From contig NZ_CP109178.1 in the NCBI RefSeq assembly GCF_036248255.1, forward strand, positions 9,181,001 through 9,245,000: 64,000 nucleotides of DNA. Direction: 5' to 3'. The position numbers and the translations under genes are program-made. The notes beneath the pieces are model-generated. The model was not told where the DNA came from and searched no databases. It saw only the letters and a program-made list of their open reading frames with translations. The DNA is from Streptomyces sp. NBC_01717 (lineage in GTDB: Bacteria; Actinomycetota; Actinomycetes; Streptomycetales; Streptomycetaceae). Shown here in pieces: positions 1 through 8,695 of the stretch (its first letter is position 1; each line of letters starts with the position of its first letter).

Positions 1-230
1 TGCCTGACCACATCCGGGTTGAACAGTTCATTTCGCAGGAGCTGATTCTGCCCGAGTGCGATCTGGTCGTCTCGCACGGCGGCTCCGGCAGCCTCATGGG
101 AGCGTTCGCCCGCGGTTTGCCCTCGGTCCTGCTCCCCCTCGGCGCGGACCAGCCGACAACGCGCAGCGGAGGCTTCCACGCAACTCGCGCTCTGGCGCCC
201 GACGGTGGGTATCGTCCCACAGCTCAGTGA
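1..230 (+). pseudogene. Glycosyltransferase (MGT/UGT type) C-terminal remnant, partial at window edge
   Basis: Reading frame 3 gives the C-terminal nucleotide-sugar-binding region of a macrolide-type glycosyltransferase: residues CDLVVSHGGSGSLMGAF followed by GLPSVLLPLGADQP match the HGG(S/T)G...PxGADQ signature. Family members continue DQPxNAxR. Here the DNAQR residues occur only in the frame one base away, just after position 155, so a single-base deletion near 155 breaks the frame and a stop follows at 228-230. The usual 60-70 further residues are missing. The N-terminal part lies outside the window. Identification of the motif is firm; whether the gene is dead or carries a sequencing error cannot be decided here. 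Confidence 0.7.
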
Positions 231-356
231 CGCTGGCGGTGATGCGGGCGATGCCCGGTTCCGTCTCCGAGGGCCGTTGGACCGGCTGTGATGGGCGGGT
301 CGGGTTCCGGAGAGTTGTGATTGAGAGGGTCGAGGCCGGGCCTGGGGCCCCGGGCA

Positions 357-857
357 CTACGTGTTGTCCTCGGCATCCGTCGACTTCGGTAGCAGGCTGT
401 GCATCATCGCGCAGTCGTGCTGGCCCTCCAGGCTCTTGATGGCTCGGGTGACGGCGTCGGCCAGCGCGCCGGAGGCGTCTCGGAGGAGTTGCCGTGCCTT
501 GTCGGTGAGCGTCACCTGGATGCCCCGCCGGTCGCCGCAGGCGGTGCTGCGGGTGATCAGTCCGGCGTGCTGGAGGCAGGCGACCTGGTAGGTGAGTCGG
601 GTCTTGGGGCGGCCGAGGCGTTCGGCGATCTGCGTCATGCGCAGGCCGGTGGCGGGCCCGTCGGCCAGGAGGCATAGCACGAGGAACTCGTCGTGGGAGA
701 CCCCGAGCGACTCCTTCACGCGGGAGCGCAGTTGCTGCTCGATCGCGCCGGCCGCGGCCAGCAGCCCCATCCAGGCCCGGAGTTCGGGCGGCAGCAAGGC
801 GGACCCGCCGGTCGCGTCATGTCCGGGCAGGTCGGCGGGGACGGGGACAATTGCCAT
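357..857 (-). CDS. MarR-family transcriptional regulator
   Basis: Winged-helix MarR protein of 166 residues. The core LGVSHDEFLVLCLLADGP...MTQIAERLGRPKTRLTYQVACLQHAGLITR is the HTH, followed by the wing with the conserved DRRG turn (CGDRRGIQVTLTDKARQLL). The start is placed at ATG 857 (MAIVPVPAD); a longer frame to 914 would run into the operator palindromes. It is divergent from the YceI gene, with two related palindromes in the shared intergenic region, so autoregulation and control of the YceI gene are inferred. The pairing of a MarR repressor with a YceI protein is common in Streptomyces. The ligand is unknown. Confidence 0.88.
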   Translation of the reverse strand: MAIVPVPADLPGHDATGGSALLPPELRAWMGLLAAAGAIEQQLRSRVKESLGVSHDEFLVLCLLADGPATGLRMTQIAERLGRPKTRLTYQVACLQHAGLITRSTACGDRRGIQVTLTDKARQLLRDASGALADAVTRAIKSLEGQHDCAMMHSLLPKSTDAEDNT

Positions 858-876
858 GATTCCAGTGTACCTGTTG

Positions 877-931
877 TTCAAATTTGGAGTATCGGCTAGC
901 CCCCAGTCATCCAAATTTGGACGACTGGGGG
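877..931. promoter_or_regulatory. Operator palindromes between marR and yceI
   Basis: Bases 900-931 form a near-perfect 32-bp palindrome: CCCCCAGTC, one unpaired base, TCCAAATTTGGA, one base, then GACTGGGGG. A second AT-centred site, TTCAAATTTGGAG, lies at 877-889. Two sites sharing CAAATTTG about 31 bp apart between divergent starts fit MarR dimer binding. The long GC arms of the first site could also form a hairpin in the yceI leader. Confidence 0.7.
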
Positions 932-986
932 GCGTCGCGCCCCGCCTCCGGTCCGTTCACCTCAGGCATCCCATCAGGAGGACCGC

Positions 987-1502
987 ATGTCCAGTGCAGT
1001 CGAAACCGGCACCTGGCAGCTCGACCCCGCCCGTTCCACTGTCGGTGTCCGACACAAGACGATGTGGGGCATGGTCACCGTGAAGGGCAACTTCACCGGT
1101 CTCGCGGGTGGGGGTGAGGTCGGCCCCGACGGTTCCGCGAGCGGTTCGATCACCTTGGACGCCACCTCCCTGGACACCAAGAACGCCAAGCGCGACACGC
1201 ACCTGCGATCCGCCGACTTCTTCGACGCGGACCGGCACCCCGAGCTCACCTTCGCCGTGGGCAGCGCGACTACCGGGGACGACAAGACGGTCCAGGTCGC
1301 CGGTCAGCTGACCGCGCGGGGCATCAGCCGTCCACAGGCCTTCACCGCTCACCTCACCGAGGCGAGCGCCGACGCAGTCACGCTCACGGCGGAGTTCACC
1401 GTGGACCGGGAGCAGTTCAGCATGGGATGGAACCAGCTGGGCATGATCCGCGGCCGCACCACCGTCACCGCATCCCTCCGCTTTGTCCGCGCGACATCCT
1501 GA
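987..1502 (+). CDS. YceI-family protein
   Basis: The 171-residue protein has the YceI lipocalin-like layout: TGTWQLDPARSTVGVRHKTM at the N-terminus, SGSITLDATSLDTKNAKRD, HLRSADFFDADRHPELTF, and RGISRPQAF before the C-terminal strands. YceI proteins are beta barrels that bind polyisoprenoids or similar lipids. No signal peptide is visible, so a cytoplasmic location is likely, as for many actinobacterial members. An AGGAGG site six bases before ATG 987 supports the start. The gene is probably repressed by the divergent MarR protein through the palindromes upstream. Confidence 0.9.
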   Translation: MSSAVETGTWQLDPARSTVGVRHKTMWGMVTVKGNFTGLAGGGEVGPDGSASGSITLDATSLDTKNAKRDTHLRSADFFDADRHPELTFAVGSATTGDDKTVQVAGQLTARGISRPQAFTAHLTEASADAVTLTAEFTVDREQFSMGWNQLGMIRGRTTVTASLRFVRATS

Positions 1503-2125
1503 GAGAGTCCCGCCTGGCCGAGGCAATGCTGTCGGCGTATCAAGTCAGCCGCCAGGTTGGCGTGGCGAGGATGCGCGCGGACGCGGCCGCCCGTCGGCCA
1601 TGGGTGCGATTCACCCCGGTGACGGTGCCGCTCCCGCTGCACCCCAAGCCTGCGGAGCACTCCCGCGGTCCGGCGTCGCCGGGACGTGGGCAGGACGCGC
1701 CCGCAATCGGCGAGAGCGGCGGGGGTGGCATCAAGACCTGCCGGAACCGGTACGTCAACTTTGAGCACGCGCTGGGCCGTTCGCAGAGGCCGACATCGTT
1801 CCGCACGTGGCCTACGCGCTGGTGACCGTCGCCGTCGTCAGGGGTCTGGAACCTGGCCCGCCCCATCACACCGGCGGGATCCGCACGGGAGTAGGGGAGT
1901 GCGGCGCCGCGCTCCGGCACAACCTGTGCTCATGACCGACGAGCACGCGGAAGGGGCTCGGGCAACTTCGAGCAGTCCCTGATCCGCCAGGCCTGGGCCG
2001 GCCTCGAGGTGTGCGGCTGCTTCACCGAGCCTCCTCCGAGCGTCGCCGGTTCCCTAACCGCGCCAGGCCCCAGGGGGGCGAGGGTCTTGGGGTGATCCGC
2101 TCGGGTTAAAGAGCCTGGTGGGGCC
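1503..2125. other. Gene-poor stretch, no recognisable gene
   Basis: About 620 bases between yceI and the oxidase operon. Open frames here are short, mutually overlapping and arginine/proline-rich, as expected of non-coding high-GC DNA. No family, repeat or transposase motif could be recognised. It presumably holds the promoter of the oxidase operon at its right end. Confidence 0.5.
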
Positions 2126-3610
2126 GTGTCGGCACGCGCCCCGATCACACCGGGCGCGAGGATGCGGGGCATGCCGTCAGCCTCATGCGCCACCACCGCA
2201 GTGCTGCAGGCGCTGGCGTCCGCAGGTGAGCCGTCACAGTTGCTGCCAGCTCGTGAACAGATGGCCTTCACCCTCGGCTTCCACATCATCATCGTGCCGT
2301 TCGGTGTGGCCTTCACCTTCCTGATGCTCCTCGCCAACCATCGAGGACTGCGCCGCGGCGACAAGCAGGCCATGCTCCTGGCACGCCGCTGGTCGAAGGT
2401 TGCCGCAGTGCTGTTCGCGGTGGGAGCCGTGTCCGGCACCGTACTCACCTTCGAACTGGGCATCCTGTGGCCCGGACTGATGGGGCGGTACGGCGCCGCC
2501 TTCGGGTTCCCGTTCGCCATCGAGGGAATCTTCTTCTTCCTCGAAGCGATCTTCATGTCCTTCTACATCTACGGATGGGACCGGCTGTCGCCTTGGGCAC
2601 ACTTCTGGACCGGTGTCCCGGTGGTGATCTCCAGCCTCGGCGGTGCCTCGGCCGTGGTGGCTGCCAACGCCTGGATGAACCAGCCCGGCGGCATCACCAT
2701 GCGTGCGGGCCGCATCGTCGACGTCAGCCCGGCCAAGGTGTTCTTCAACGGCGCGTTCTGGTTCGAGACGATCCACATGCTGCTGGCGGCCTACATCGTC
2801 GCCGGCTTCGTCGTGGCCGGGGTGTACGCGGCGGGGATGCTCAAAGGAAGACAGGACGCCTACCACCGCACCGGCTTCCTCATCGGCTTCGTCGTGGCCG
2901 CCGTCACCGTACCCGTGCAGATCTTCGTCGGGGACCTGGTCGCCCGTCAGGTATTCCACTCCGAACCGGCGAAGTTCGCCGCCATCGAACTGCTTCCCGA
3001 CTCCGGCGATCACGTCCCCGAAACACTCGGTGGTGTCCTGATCGACGGGAAGGTCCGCTACGGGCTGCCGATCCCGGACATGGCATCGCTGCTGGCCGGG
3101 TTCCGCCCCAGCACCCATATCGACGGGCTCGACGCAATCCCCGCACCGGTGCGCCCCAGCGACGCGGGCGTGAGCATCGTGCACTTGGCGTTCGACATCA
3201 TGGTGGGCGCCTCCATGGTTCTGCTGGCCCTGTCCGTATGGTTCGCCTGGCTGTGGTGGCGCCACCGCCGCGTCCCCACCAACGTCTGGTTCCTGCGGTG
3301 CGCCGCGCTGTCGGGCGTGGTAGCGCTGGTCTCCCTGGAAAGCGGCTGGGTGGTCACCGAAGTCGGACGGCAGCCGTGGACCGTGGTCGGACTGCTGCTG
3401 ACACGGGACGCCGTCACCACCCACGGCAACCTGTGGCCCTTCTTCGGCGCGACCGTGATCATCTACGCCACCGTTGGTACAGGTGCCCTGCTGGTTCTGC
3501 GTGCCTTGCGCCGGCGATGGGCGGCTCAGGGCGACGACGACGTCCAGGTCCCCTACGGACCCGAAGTCCCTGTTGTCTCCGCCGCGAGCCCGGAAAGCCG
3601 AACGCCATGA
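2126..3610 (+). CDS. cydA: Cytochrome bd-type quinol oxidase subunit I (CydA/CioA-like)
   Basis: Quinol-oxidising, O2-reducing membrane subunit. The N-terminal haem ligand region is FTLGFHIIIVPFG. The quinol-loop motif EPAKFAAIE matches the K/E pair of the family, the axial haem ligand helices are WFETIHMLLAAYIV and FDIMVGASMVLL, and GRQPW is present near the end. Nine or so hydrophobic helices are visible and the Q-loop is short, as in Cio-type oxidases. GTG 2126 opens the frame, but the residues before about 30 look non-conserved; ATG 2162 or 2171 are equally plausible starts. The stop overlaps the next gene as ATGA. Partner subunit II is broken, so the oxidase may be non-functional. Confidence 0.9.
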   Translation: MSARAPITPGARMRGMPSASCATTAVLQALASAGEPSQLLPAREQMAFTLGFHIIIVPFGVAFTFLMLLANHRGLRRGDKQAMLLARRWSKVAAVLFAVGAVSGTVLTFELGILWPGLMGRYGAAFGFPFAIEGIFFFLEAIFMSFYIYGWDRLSPWAHFWTGVPVVISSLGGASAVVAANAWMNQPGGITMRAGRIVDVSPAKVFFNGAFWFETIHMLLAAYIVAGFVVAGVYAAGMLKGRQDAYHRTGFLIGFVVAAVTVPVQIFVGDLVARQVFHSEPAKFAAIELLPDSGDHVPETLGGVLIDGKVRYGLPIPDMASLLAGFRPSTHIDGLDAIPAPVRPSDAGVSIVHLAFDIMVGASMVLLALSVWFAWLWWRHRRVPTNVWFLRCAALSGVVALVSLESGWVVTEVGRQPWTVVGLLLTRDAVTTHGNLWPFFGATVIIYATVGTGALLVLRALRRRWAAQGDDDVQVPYGPEVPVVSAASPESRTP

Positions 3611-4608
3611 CCGATGCGATCGGCGTCATCCTGTTCGTTGGAGTCATCGCCTACGCCGTCTTCGGTGGTGCCGACTTCGGCGCCGGGTTCTGGGATCTGA
3701 CCGCGGGCGGAGCCGAACGGGGCAGCGCCCCCCGCTCGCTCATCGACCGGTCCATCGGCCCGGTCTGGGAAGCGAACCACACCTGGCTCATCTATTGCCT
3801 GGTAGTGCTGTGGACGGGTTTTCCGCCCGCCTTCGCCGCCATCACCACGACGTTGTACATCCCGCTCGGCCTCGCGGCACTCGGCATCGTCCTGCGCGGG
3901 TCCGGCTTCGCCTTCCGCAAAGTGACACTGCGCACCGCGCAGCAGCGTCTCACCGGGGTCATCTTCGCGGTCTCCTCGGTGCTGACGCCGTTCTGCTTCG
4001 GCGGCATCGCAGGGGCCGTCGCCTCCGGCCGCGTCCCCAGTGCCGGCGGCGGCGCCCCACTGTCCAGCTGGCTCAACCCCACCGGTGTTCTGGGAGGTGT
4101 CCTGGCGGTCGTCGTATGCGCCTACCTCGCTGCCGTTTTCCTCTCCTCGGCTGCCACGCATCCGTATCCGGATGAGGCTCTGCACCTGTACTTCCGGCGG
4201 AGGGCACTGGCGGCAGGTATCGCGGTGGGCATCGTCTGACTGGCAGGCGTCTTCGTCCTGCATGTGGACGCACCGCGTCTGTTCCACCAACTCAGTACCC
4301 GCGGACTGGCTCTGCTGGTCGTGTCCGCCGCAGCCGGACTCGCAGCCCTGGCCACGCTCAAGGCCCGTCGGGCGCGCCTGTCGCGGTCGTTGGCGTCGCT
4401 GGCCGTGGCCACGGTGATCGCCGGATGGGGCGTCGCCCAGTATCCGTACCTCCTGGGCACCCACCTGTCCTTGACCCAGGCCGCGGCTCCCGACTCGACC
4501 TTGTGGGTGCTGGTCGCTGTGGCCTGCACTGCGGCCGTGCTGATCGCTCCCTCCCTGGCCGCCCTGTACGTGCTTCACGAACGGGACCGGCTGACTTCCT
4601 CCGCCTGA
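3607..4608 (+). pseudogene. cydB: Cytochrome bd-type oxidase subunit II (CydB-like), interrupted by in-frame TGA
   Basis: ATG 3607 overlaps the cydA stop (ATGA), a coupled operon arrangement. The frame starts MTDAIGVILFVGVIAYAVFG, then GADFGAGFWDL and WEANHTWLIYC, all classic CydB features. After 210 codons it meets TGA at 4237-4239. The same frame then continues for 122 codons (LAGVFVLHVDAPRLFH to LHERDRLTSSA) with transmembrane helices and family-like sequence. Together the halves give about 333 residues, the normal CydB length. The break is therefore a single nonsense codon in an otherwise undecayed gene: a recent mutation, a base-call error, or possible readthrough. Confidence 0.85.
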
Positions 4609-4679
4609 CCTCTACACGCGCCGTGCCCGGACACTCCAGCAGCCACGACCGCTTCGCCGAAAACTGCCGGCTCACGCGG

Positions 4680-4902
4680 CCATGAAGTGGTTCTGGGACG
4701 CCTACGCACCCCGCGTGGCCGACCGCAGCAGTCCGCTGGCCTCCCCGCAGCGCTGGACGGGCTGCCGGCGAACGCTTCCAGCTCAGAAGCGCGTTGATGG
4801 AGAGGCCCGTCATCGGCGAGGGCGGTGTGGCCGACGTCAGCAGCACCACGATTTCGAAGGGCATCGTGGTGCGACTGGAACCGGCCGGCACGCAGGTCTG
4901 AG
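4680..4902 (+). pseudogene. Remnant of an alpha/beta-hydrolase-like gene, plus unidentified fragment
   Basis: From 4682 the residues KWFWDAYAPRVADRSSPLASP resemble the lid and post-catalytic part of fold-3 esterases (WFWDxYAP...SPL). The similarity stops abruptly near 4745. It is followed in another frame by a short open stretch ending at TGA about 4900 (MERPVIGEGG...VVRLEPAGTQV) that I do not recognise. No complete gene is present. The identification rests on a short motif only. Confidence 0.35.
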
Positions 4903-4959
4903 GGGCTCACACAAAAATCGCCGGCTGCGTCTGTGCCGCGCCCGGAAGGTAGGACGAGC

Positions 4960-6492
4960 TCAGGCCGCGGTGGTGGGCTGGTCGGGTGCGGGTGTGTGCT
5001 CGGCCCAGATGGTCTTGCCGTGGTGGTTGTGGCGGGTTCCCCAGCGTTCGGCGAGTTGAGCGACGATGAACAGTCCGCGTCCGTTTTCGTCGAGGGTGCG
5101 GGCCCGGCGCAGGTGTGGTGAAGTACTGCTGCCGTCGGCGACCTCGCAGACCAGGCTCCCGGCGTGGTTGATCAGGCGCAGCTGGATGGGGGGTTGGGCG
5201 TGGCGGATGGCGTTGGTGACCAGTTCGCTGACGATGAGTTCGGTGGTTGGGGCGGCATCCGTCAGGCCCCAGGCGGTCAGTTTTTCCGCGATGTGGGTGC
5301 GGGCGTGGGAGACGGCGGCCGGGTCGGCCGGCAGGTCCCAGGTGGCGACGGAGCGGGTGTCCAGAGCGTGGGTGCGGACGGCGAGGACAGCGGCCTGGTC
5401 GTGGTGAGCGTGGAGCAGGGCGTCGAGGGCGGCTCGGCAGGTGGCGTCCAGGCAGGACTGAGGCTGGGCGAGTGCACTGAGCAGCTCCTCGCCGCCGGGT
5501 TCATGGGCGCCGTTGCCGGTGTTGGTGTACAGCAGGAGCAGGCTGCCCTCGGGCAGGTCTATCTCGGTGGCTTCGAAGGGCAGGTCTGTCTGTCCCAGGG
5601 GTGGGCCTTCGGGCAGGTCGATGACTGTGACCGTGCCGTCGGGTGCGATGAGGGCGGGTGAGGGGCTTCCGGCGCCGGCGAGTGTGCAGCGGCAGGACGC
5701 GGGATCGTAGACCGCGTACAGGCATTGGGCGCTGACGGTGCCGGTGGGCCGGGTGTCGTGACCGGGACGGTTGTCGGGGCGGAGACGGGCCAGGACATCG
5801 TCGAGGTGGGTGAGCAGTTCCTCGGGCTGCAGGTCGATGTCGGCCAGGGTGCGTACCGCGGTGCGGAGTTCGGAGGCGGTGGCGTCAGCGCCCGGCCCGG
5901 ATACGGCGCCGGCGACCAGTCCGACCCGGGTGCCGGACAACGGGATGGCGTCGAGCCAATGGGCACGCGTGCCGAGCCGGCCGGACCCGGTCCGGTAGTA
6001 GCCGGCCAGCTCCACCACCGCCGGTTGCGGCAACGCTTCGGGAAGGACGCCGCGTGGTGAGGCCGGAACCGCACGCGGTGTGCCGGGGGCGCTGCCGGGC
6101 TGCGTGCCGGGCGGGCAGGGCAGGCTGGGCGGGTTTCGCGTGGCGGTGGCGGGCGTGTGCAGCAGACGCGGCCGCGCCCAGCAGATGACGAGGCCGAAGG
6201 CGAAGGACAGCGCGACCGCGGTGATGACGACCGCCCGACCGCCTTCCGATACCCCGTGGATGGCGAAGCCGTAGATGGCGACGGTGACAGCCAGCGTGGA
6301 GCCTCCGATGATCAGGGAACGCCGCAGAGGCAGAAAGGCGGCGGCCGCGACGGGGACGAGCACGGAGAACCCCGACCAGCGGACAAGACCGCCTGCGGAA
6401 TCCTGGAGCTGCACGGCGCACGACGCACCGACGTAGGCGATGAGCAGCGCACACAGCCCCTCGTTCAGTCGAGTGACGGTCATCATTGTCAT
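4960..6492 (-). CDS. Membrane-anchored SpoIIE-type PP2C phosphatase fused to HATPase (anti-sigma kinase-like) domain
   Basis: About 510 residues. Several hydrophobic helices occupy residues 10-110, followed by a proline-rich linker, a divergent SpoIIE phosphatase domain (about 165-365; the GD and DDLAL metal-binding motifs are weak here) and a C-terminal HATPase_c_2 domain with TTELIVSELVTNAIRHAQPP, CEVADGSSTSP and NGRGLFIVAQLAERWG boxes. Such fusions act in partner-switching control of sigma factors: the HATPase phosphorylates a STAS antagonist and the PP2C domain reverses it. ATG 6492 is preferred over 6504 because GGAAAGG lies six bases upstream. That start also overlaps, as ATGA, the stop of the upstream phosphatase in its probable original frame. 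A STAS protein is encoded at 41.8-42.2 kb. Confidence 0.88.
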   Translation of the reverse strand: MTMMTVTRLNEGLCALLIAYVGASCAVQLQDSAGGLVRWSGFSVLVPVAAAAFLPLRRSLIIGGSTLAVTVAIYGFAIHGVSEGGRAVVITAVALSFAFGLVICWARPRLLHTPATATRNPPSLPCPPGTQPGSAPGTPRAVPASPRGVLPEALPQPAVVELAGYYRTGSGRLGTRAHWLDAIPLSGTRVGLVAGAVSGPGADATASELRTAVRTLADIDLQPEELLTHLDDVLARLRPDNRPGHDTRPTGTVSAQCLYAVYDPASCRCTLAGAGSPSPALIAPDGTVTVIDLPEGPPLGQTDLPFEATEIDLPEGSLLLLYTNTGNGAHEPGGEELLSALAQPQSCLDATCRAALDALLHAHHDQAAVLAVRTHALDTRSVATWDLPADPAAVSHARTHIAEKLTAWGLTDAAPTTELIVSELVTNAIRHAQPPIQLRLINHAGSLVCEVADGSSTSPHLRRARTLDENGRGLFIVAQLAERWGTRHNHHGKTIWAEHTPAPDQPTTAA

Positions 6493-7798
6493 TCGCCTTT
6501 CCATGGATGGTGTGTCGCGCCGGGAACATCCGGCGCGTCACGGCGTGGCCTGCGCGGGGTGGGGGCGCTGGGGGGGAGTCCGGACCCTGGCCGGTGTCCG
6601 GCGCGGAGGTGCGCTGGATGGCCACCAGGGCGAGGTCGTCCTGCAGGCGTCCGCCGGTGTGGGTGTCCACGTCGTGGTTGATGTGCCGCAGCAGGCTGTG
6701 CGGGCATTCCCAAGGCCAGGTGGAGGCCCGCTCGAGGATCGGATAGAAGCCGCCGGTGATGTTGCGGGCTTCGATGACGCCGTCGGTGTAGAGCAGCAGG
6801 GTGTCTGCAGGGCTGAACTCGAAGGTGTCGACGTTGTAGGTGCCGGGAGATGTGCTCGCCAGCCCAAGGGGTGGTGCGGGATGAGGTATGGGCAGGGCGG
6901 CCACCTTGCCGCGGTGGTCCCTCAGGGGTGAGGGGTGCCCGCAGCTGATGACCTGGACGAGAGGAGCCTCGTCGGGGATTTCTACCAGGAGCGCGGTGAT
7001 GAAGCGTTCGCTGCTCTCGGGGTCGCTGTCGGTGAGCTGCGCCAAGTGCCTGCGCACGCTGCTCTCCAGGGCGGCGGTCAGTTCAGGAAGGGTGGCGTGC
7101 TGGTAAGCGGCCTCGCGGAAGGCGCCGAGAAGGGCGGAGGCGTCCTCCACGGCGGGCAGGCCCTTGCCACGGACATCGCCGATGAGGAACCGGGTCGTCC
7201 GGCCGGTCCGGGCGACGGCGTACAGGTCGCCGCCCACCTGGGCGTGCGCCGCGGCCGCCCGGTACGTACAGGCGACGCGCAGCGGACCCAGCTGCCGGGG
7301 CAGGGGGCGCAGCACGACCCGCTGGGCCACCTCGGCCACCGCGCGTACCTGGGTCAGTTCCCTCAGGTCACGGTCGTGCAGCGCCCGGGCGACGACGACG
7401 AAACCCGACACCACCAGCAGGGCGCCGATGTGGATCGGCAGGAGTGGCGAATGCAGCAGGCCGTCATGGCGGTCGATGACAAACATTGCCGCGCTCGCGG
7501 CCAGGGCGGTACCCGCGATGAAACGGGAGCCGGCGAACGCCGCCGTGGAGGTGGGCGCAGCGACCAGAAGAGGGGACAGATGGATGGTCATAGGGGCGAA
7601 GGTGGCGCACAGAGTGATGGCTGTGATCAGCGCCACCGGGACCGCAGCCTGAGTGAGGATGCCGCCCGCCGGCAGGCGGCACGGGAGGTGCCACAGATGC
7701 CACCCGCGGCCGCCGTCGGTACCCACCTGAGTGGCTGGACGCCCCGGCCTGCGGGTGCCGGTGCCGACACGGGGGAGTGGGAGAGCGGATCGGGTCAT
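6489..7798 (-). CDS. SpoIIE-type PP2C phosphatase with probable 3' frameshift
   Basis: From ATG 7798 the protein has four or so N-terminal membrane helices, then a full SpoIIE domain: AQVGGDLYAV, IGDVRGKGLPAVEDA, LLLYTDGVIEARN and LQDDLALVAI carry the metal-binding aspartates. After that motif the literal frame fails to stop and runs about 600 bases into the next gene in another frame (to 5885), giving a basic, low-complexity tail. A one-base change in the run of seven G at 6570-6576 would instead end the protein at TGA 6489-6491, overlapping the next start as ATGA. I therefore draw the gene to 6489. It should act on phosphorylated STAS proteins. Confidence 0.8.
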
Positions 7799-8029
7799 GA
7801 GGAGCTGCCTCAAGGGAGAGAGGATGCAGAAGCAATCCCTTTGAGCATCCGCCCCGACGACGTCGGGCACATCGGTGCCGACCCGCACTGCGTATCCGTA
7901 GGACCCTGCACCTGCACCGCAGGTATTTCCGTCCGCGGCTGCGCCATCCCCGCGCACCTTCCTGCGGGTTTCCCGCACATGCGCCGACAGCGGCTGCCTG
8001 ACCGTCACAGCGGATCTACCGTTGCAGCT

Positions 8030-8695
8030 ATGGATGCCCCCAGCTCCCCCCCGTCCCGGCAAGGGCCCCCGGGGACCACCGTCGTACTGGCCGACGATCA
8101 TCTGGTGGTCCGGGCCGGAATGCGGTTGTTGCTGGCCCAGGACCCGGCCTTCCGGATTGTCGCCGAGAGCGCCACAGTCCCTGACACCCTCGATGCCGTT
8201 CGCCGGACCCGTCCGCGGGTGCTGGTCCTGGACCTGACCATGGCCGGCCAGTCGAGTCTGCCCATGATTCCCGAGCTGCTCACCGTTTCACCCGGCACGC
8301 GGATCCTGGTCCTCACGATGCAGGAGGATCCGGCGTTCGCCCGGGAGGCGCTGCGCACCGGCGCGGCCGGTTACCTGCTCAAGGAGGCAGCCGCCGAGGA
8401 GCTGAGGGCCGCCGTACACCAGGTCGCCGGCGGTGCGACGTACGTCCAGCCGGTGCTGGGAGCCAGGCTCGCCGTCGAGGCGCCGGGCCCGGTGGACCAG
8501 GAGTCGCTGACCCCACGCGAGGCCGAGGTCCTGTCGCTGCTGGCGCTGGGCCACACCAATCAGGAGATCGCACAGCGTCTTTATGTCTCGGTCCGGACGG
8601 TGGAAACCCATCGTGCCCGGATCCGGGACAAGCTCGGCAAGGACACCCGGGCAGAGCTCATCGCCGCGGCCCGCGAGCGTGGCCTGGTGACATGA
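8030..8695 (+). CDS. NarL/LuxR-family response regulator
   Basis: A 221-residue two-domain regulator. The receiver domain has the acidic pocket VVLADDHLVVRAGM, phospho-acceptor Asp about 68 in VLVLDLTM, and the conserved Lys in GYLLKEAAAEEL. The C-terminal LuxR HTH is SLTPREAEVLSLLALGHTNQEIAQ...VSVRTVETHRARI. The last codons overlap the downstream kinase start (ATGA), so the two are translationally coupled. It lies divergent from the SpoIIE block, suggesting a shared stress or developmental theme, though no direct link is shown. ATG 8030 is chosen because the receiver begins shortly after it. Confidence 0.93.
   Translation: MDAPSSPPSRQGPPGTTVVLADDHLVVRAGMRLLLAQDPAFRIVAESATVPDTLDAVRRTRPRVLVLDLTMAGQSSLPMIPELLTVSPGTRILVLTMQEDPAFAREALRTGAAGYLLKEAAAEELRAAVHQVAGGATYVQPVLGARLAVEAPGPVDQESLTPREAEVLSLLALGHTNQEIAQRLYVSVRTVETHRARIRDKLGKDTRAELIAAARERGLVT

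Noticed and set aside
2234-3424. Long open frame antisense to the oxidase subunit I gene
   Set aside because: Composition is His/Gly/Gln-rich with no motif; it is the expected antisense shadow of a high-GC gene.
5885-6488. Extension of the second SpoIIE phosphatase by about 200 residues
   Set aside because: The tail is basic and low-complexity and overlaps a well-supported gene in another frame; a frameshift in the G run explains it better.
6935-8029. N-terminal extension of the response regulator
   Set aside because: The receiver domain starts just after ATG 8030; the upstream part is antisense to the SpoIIE gene.
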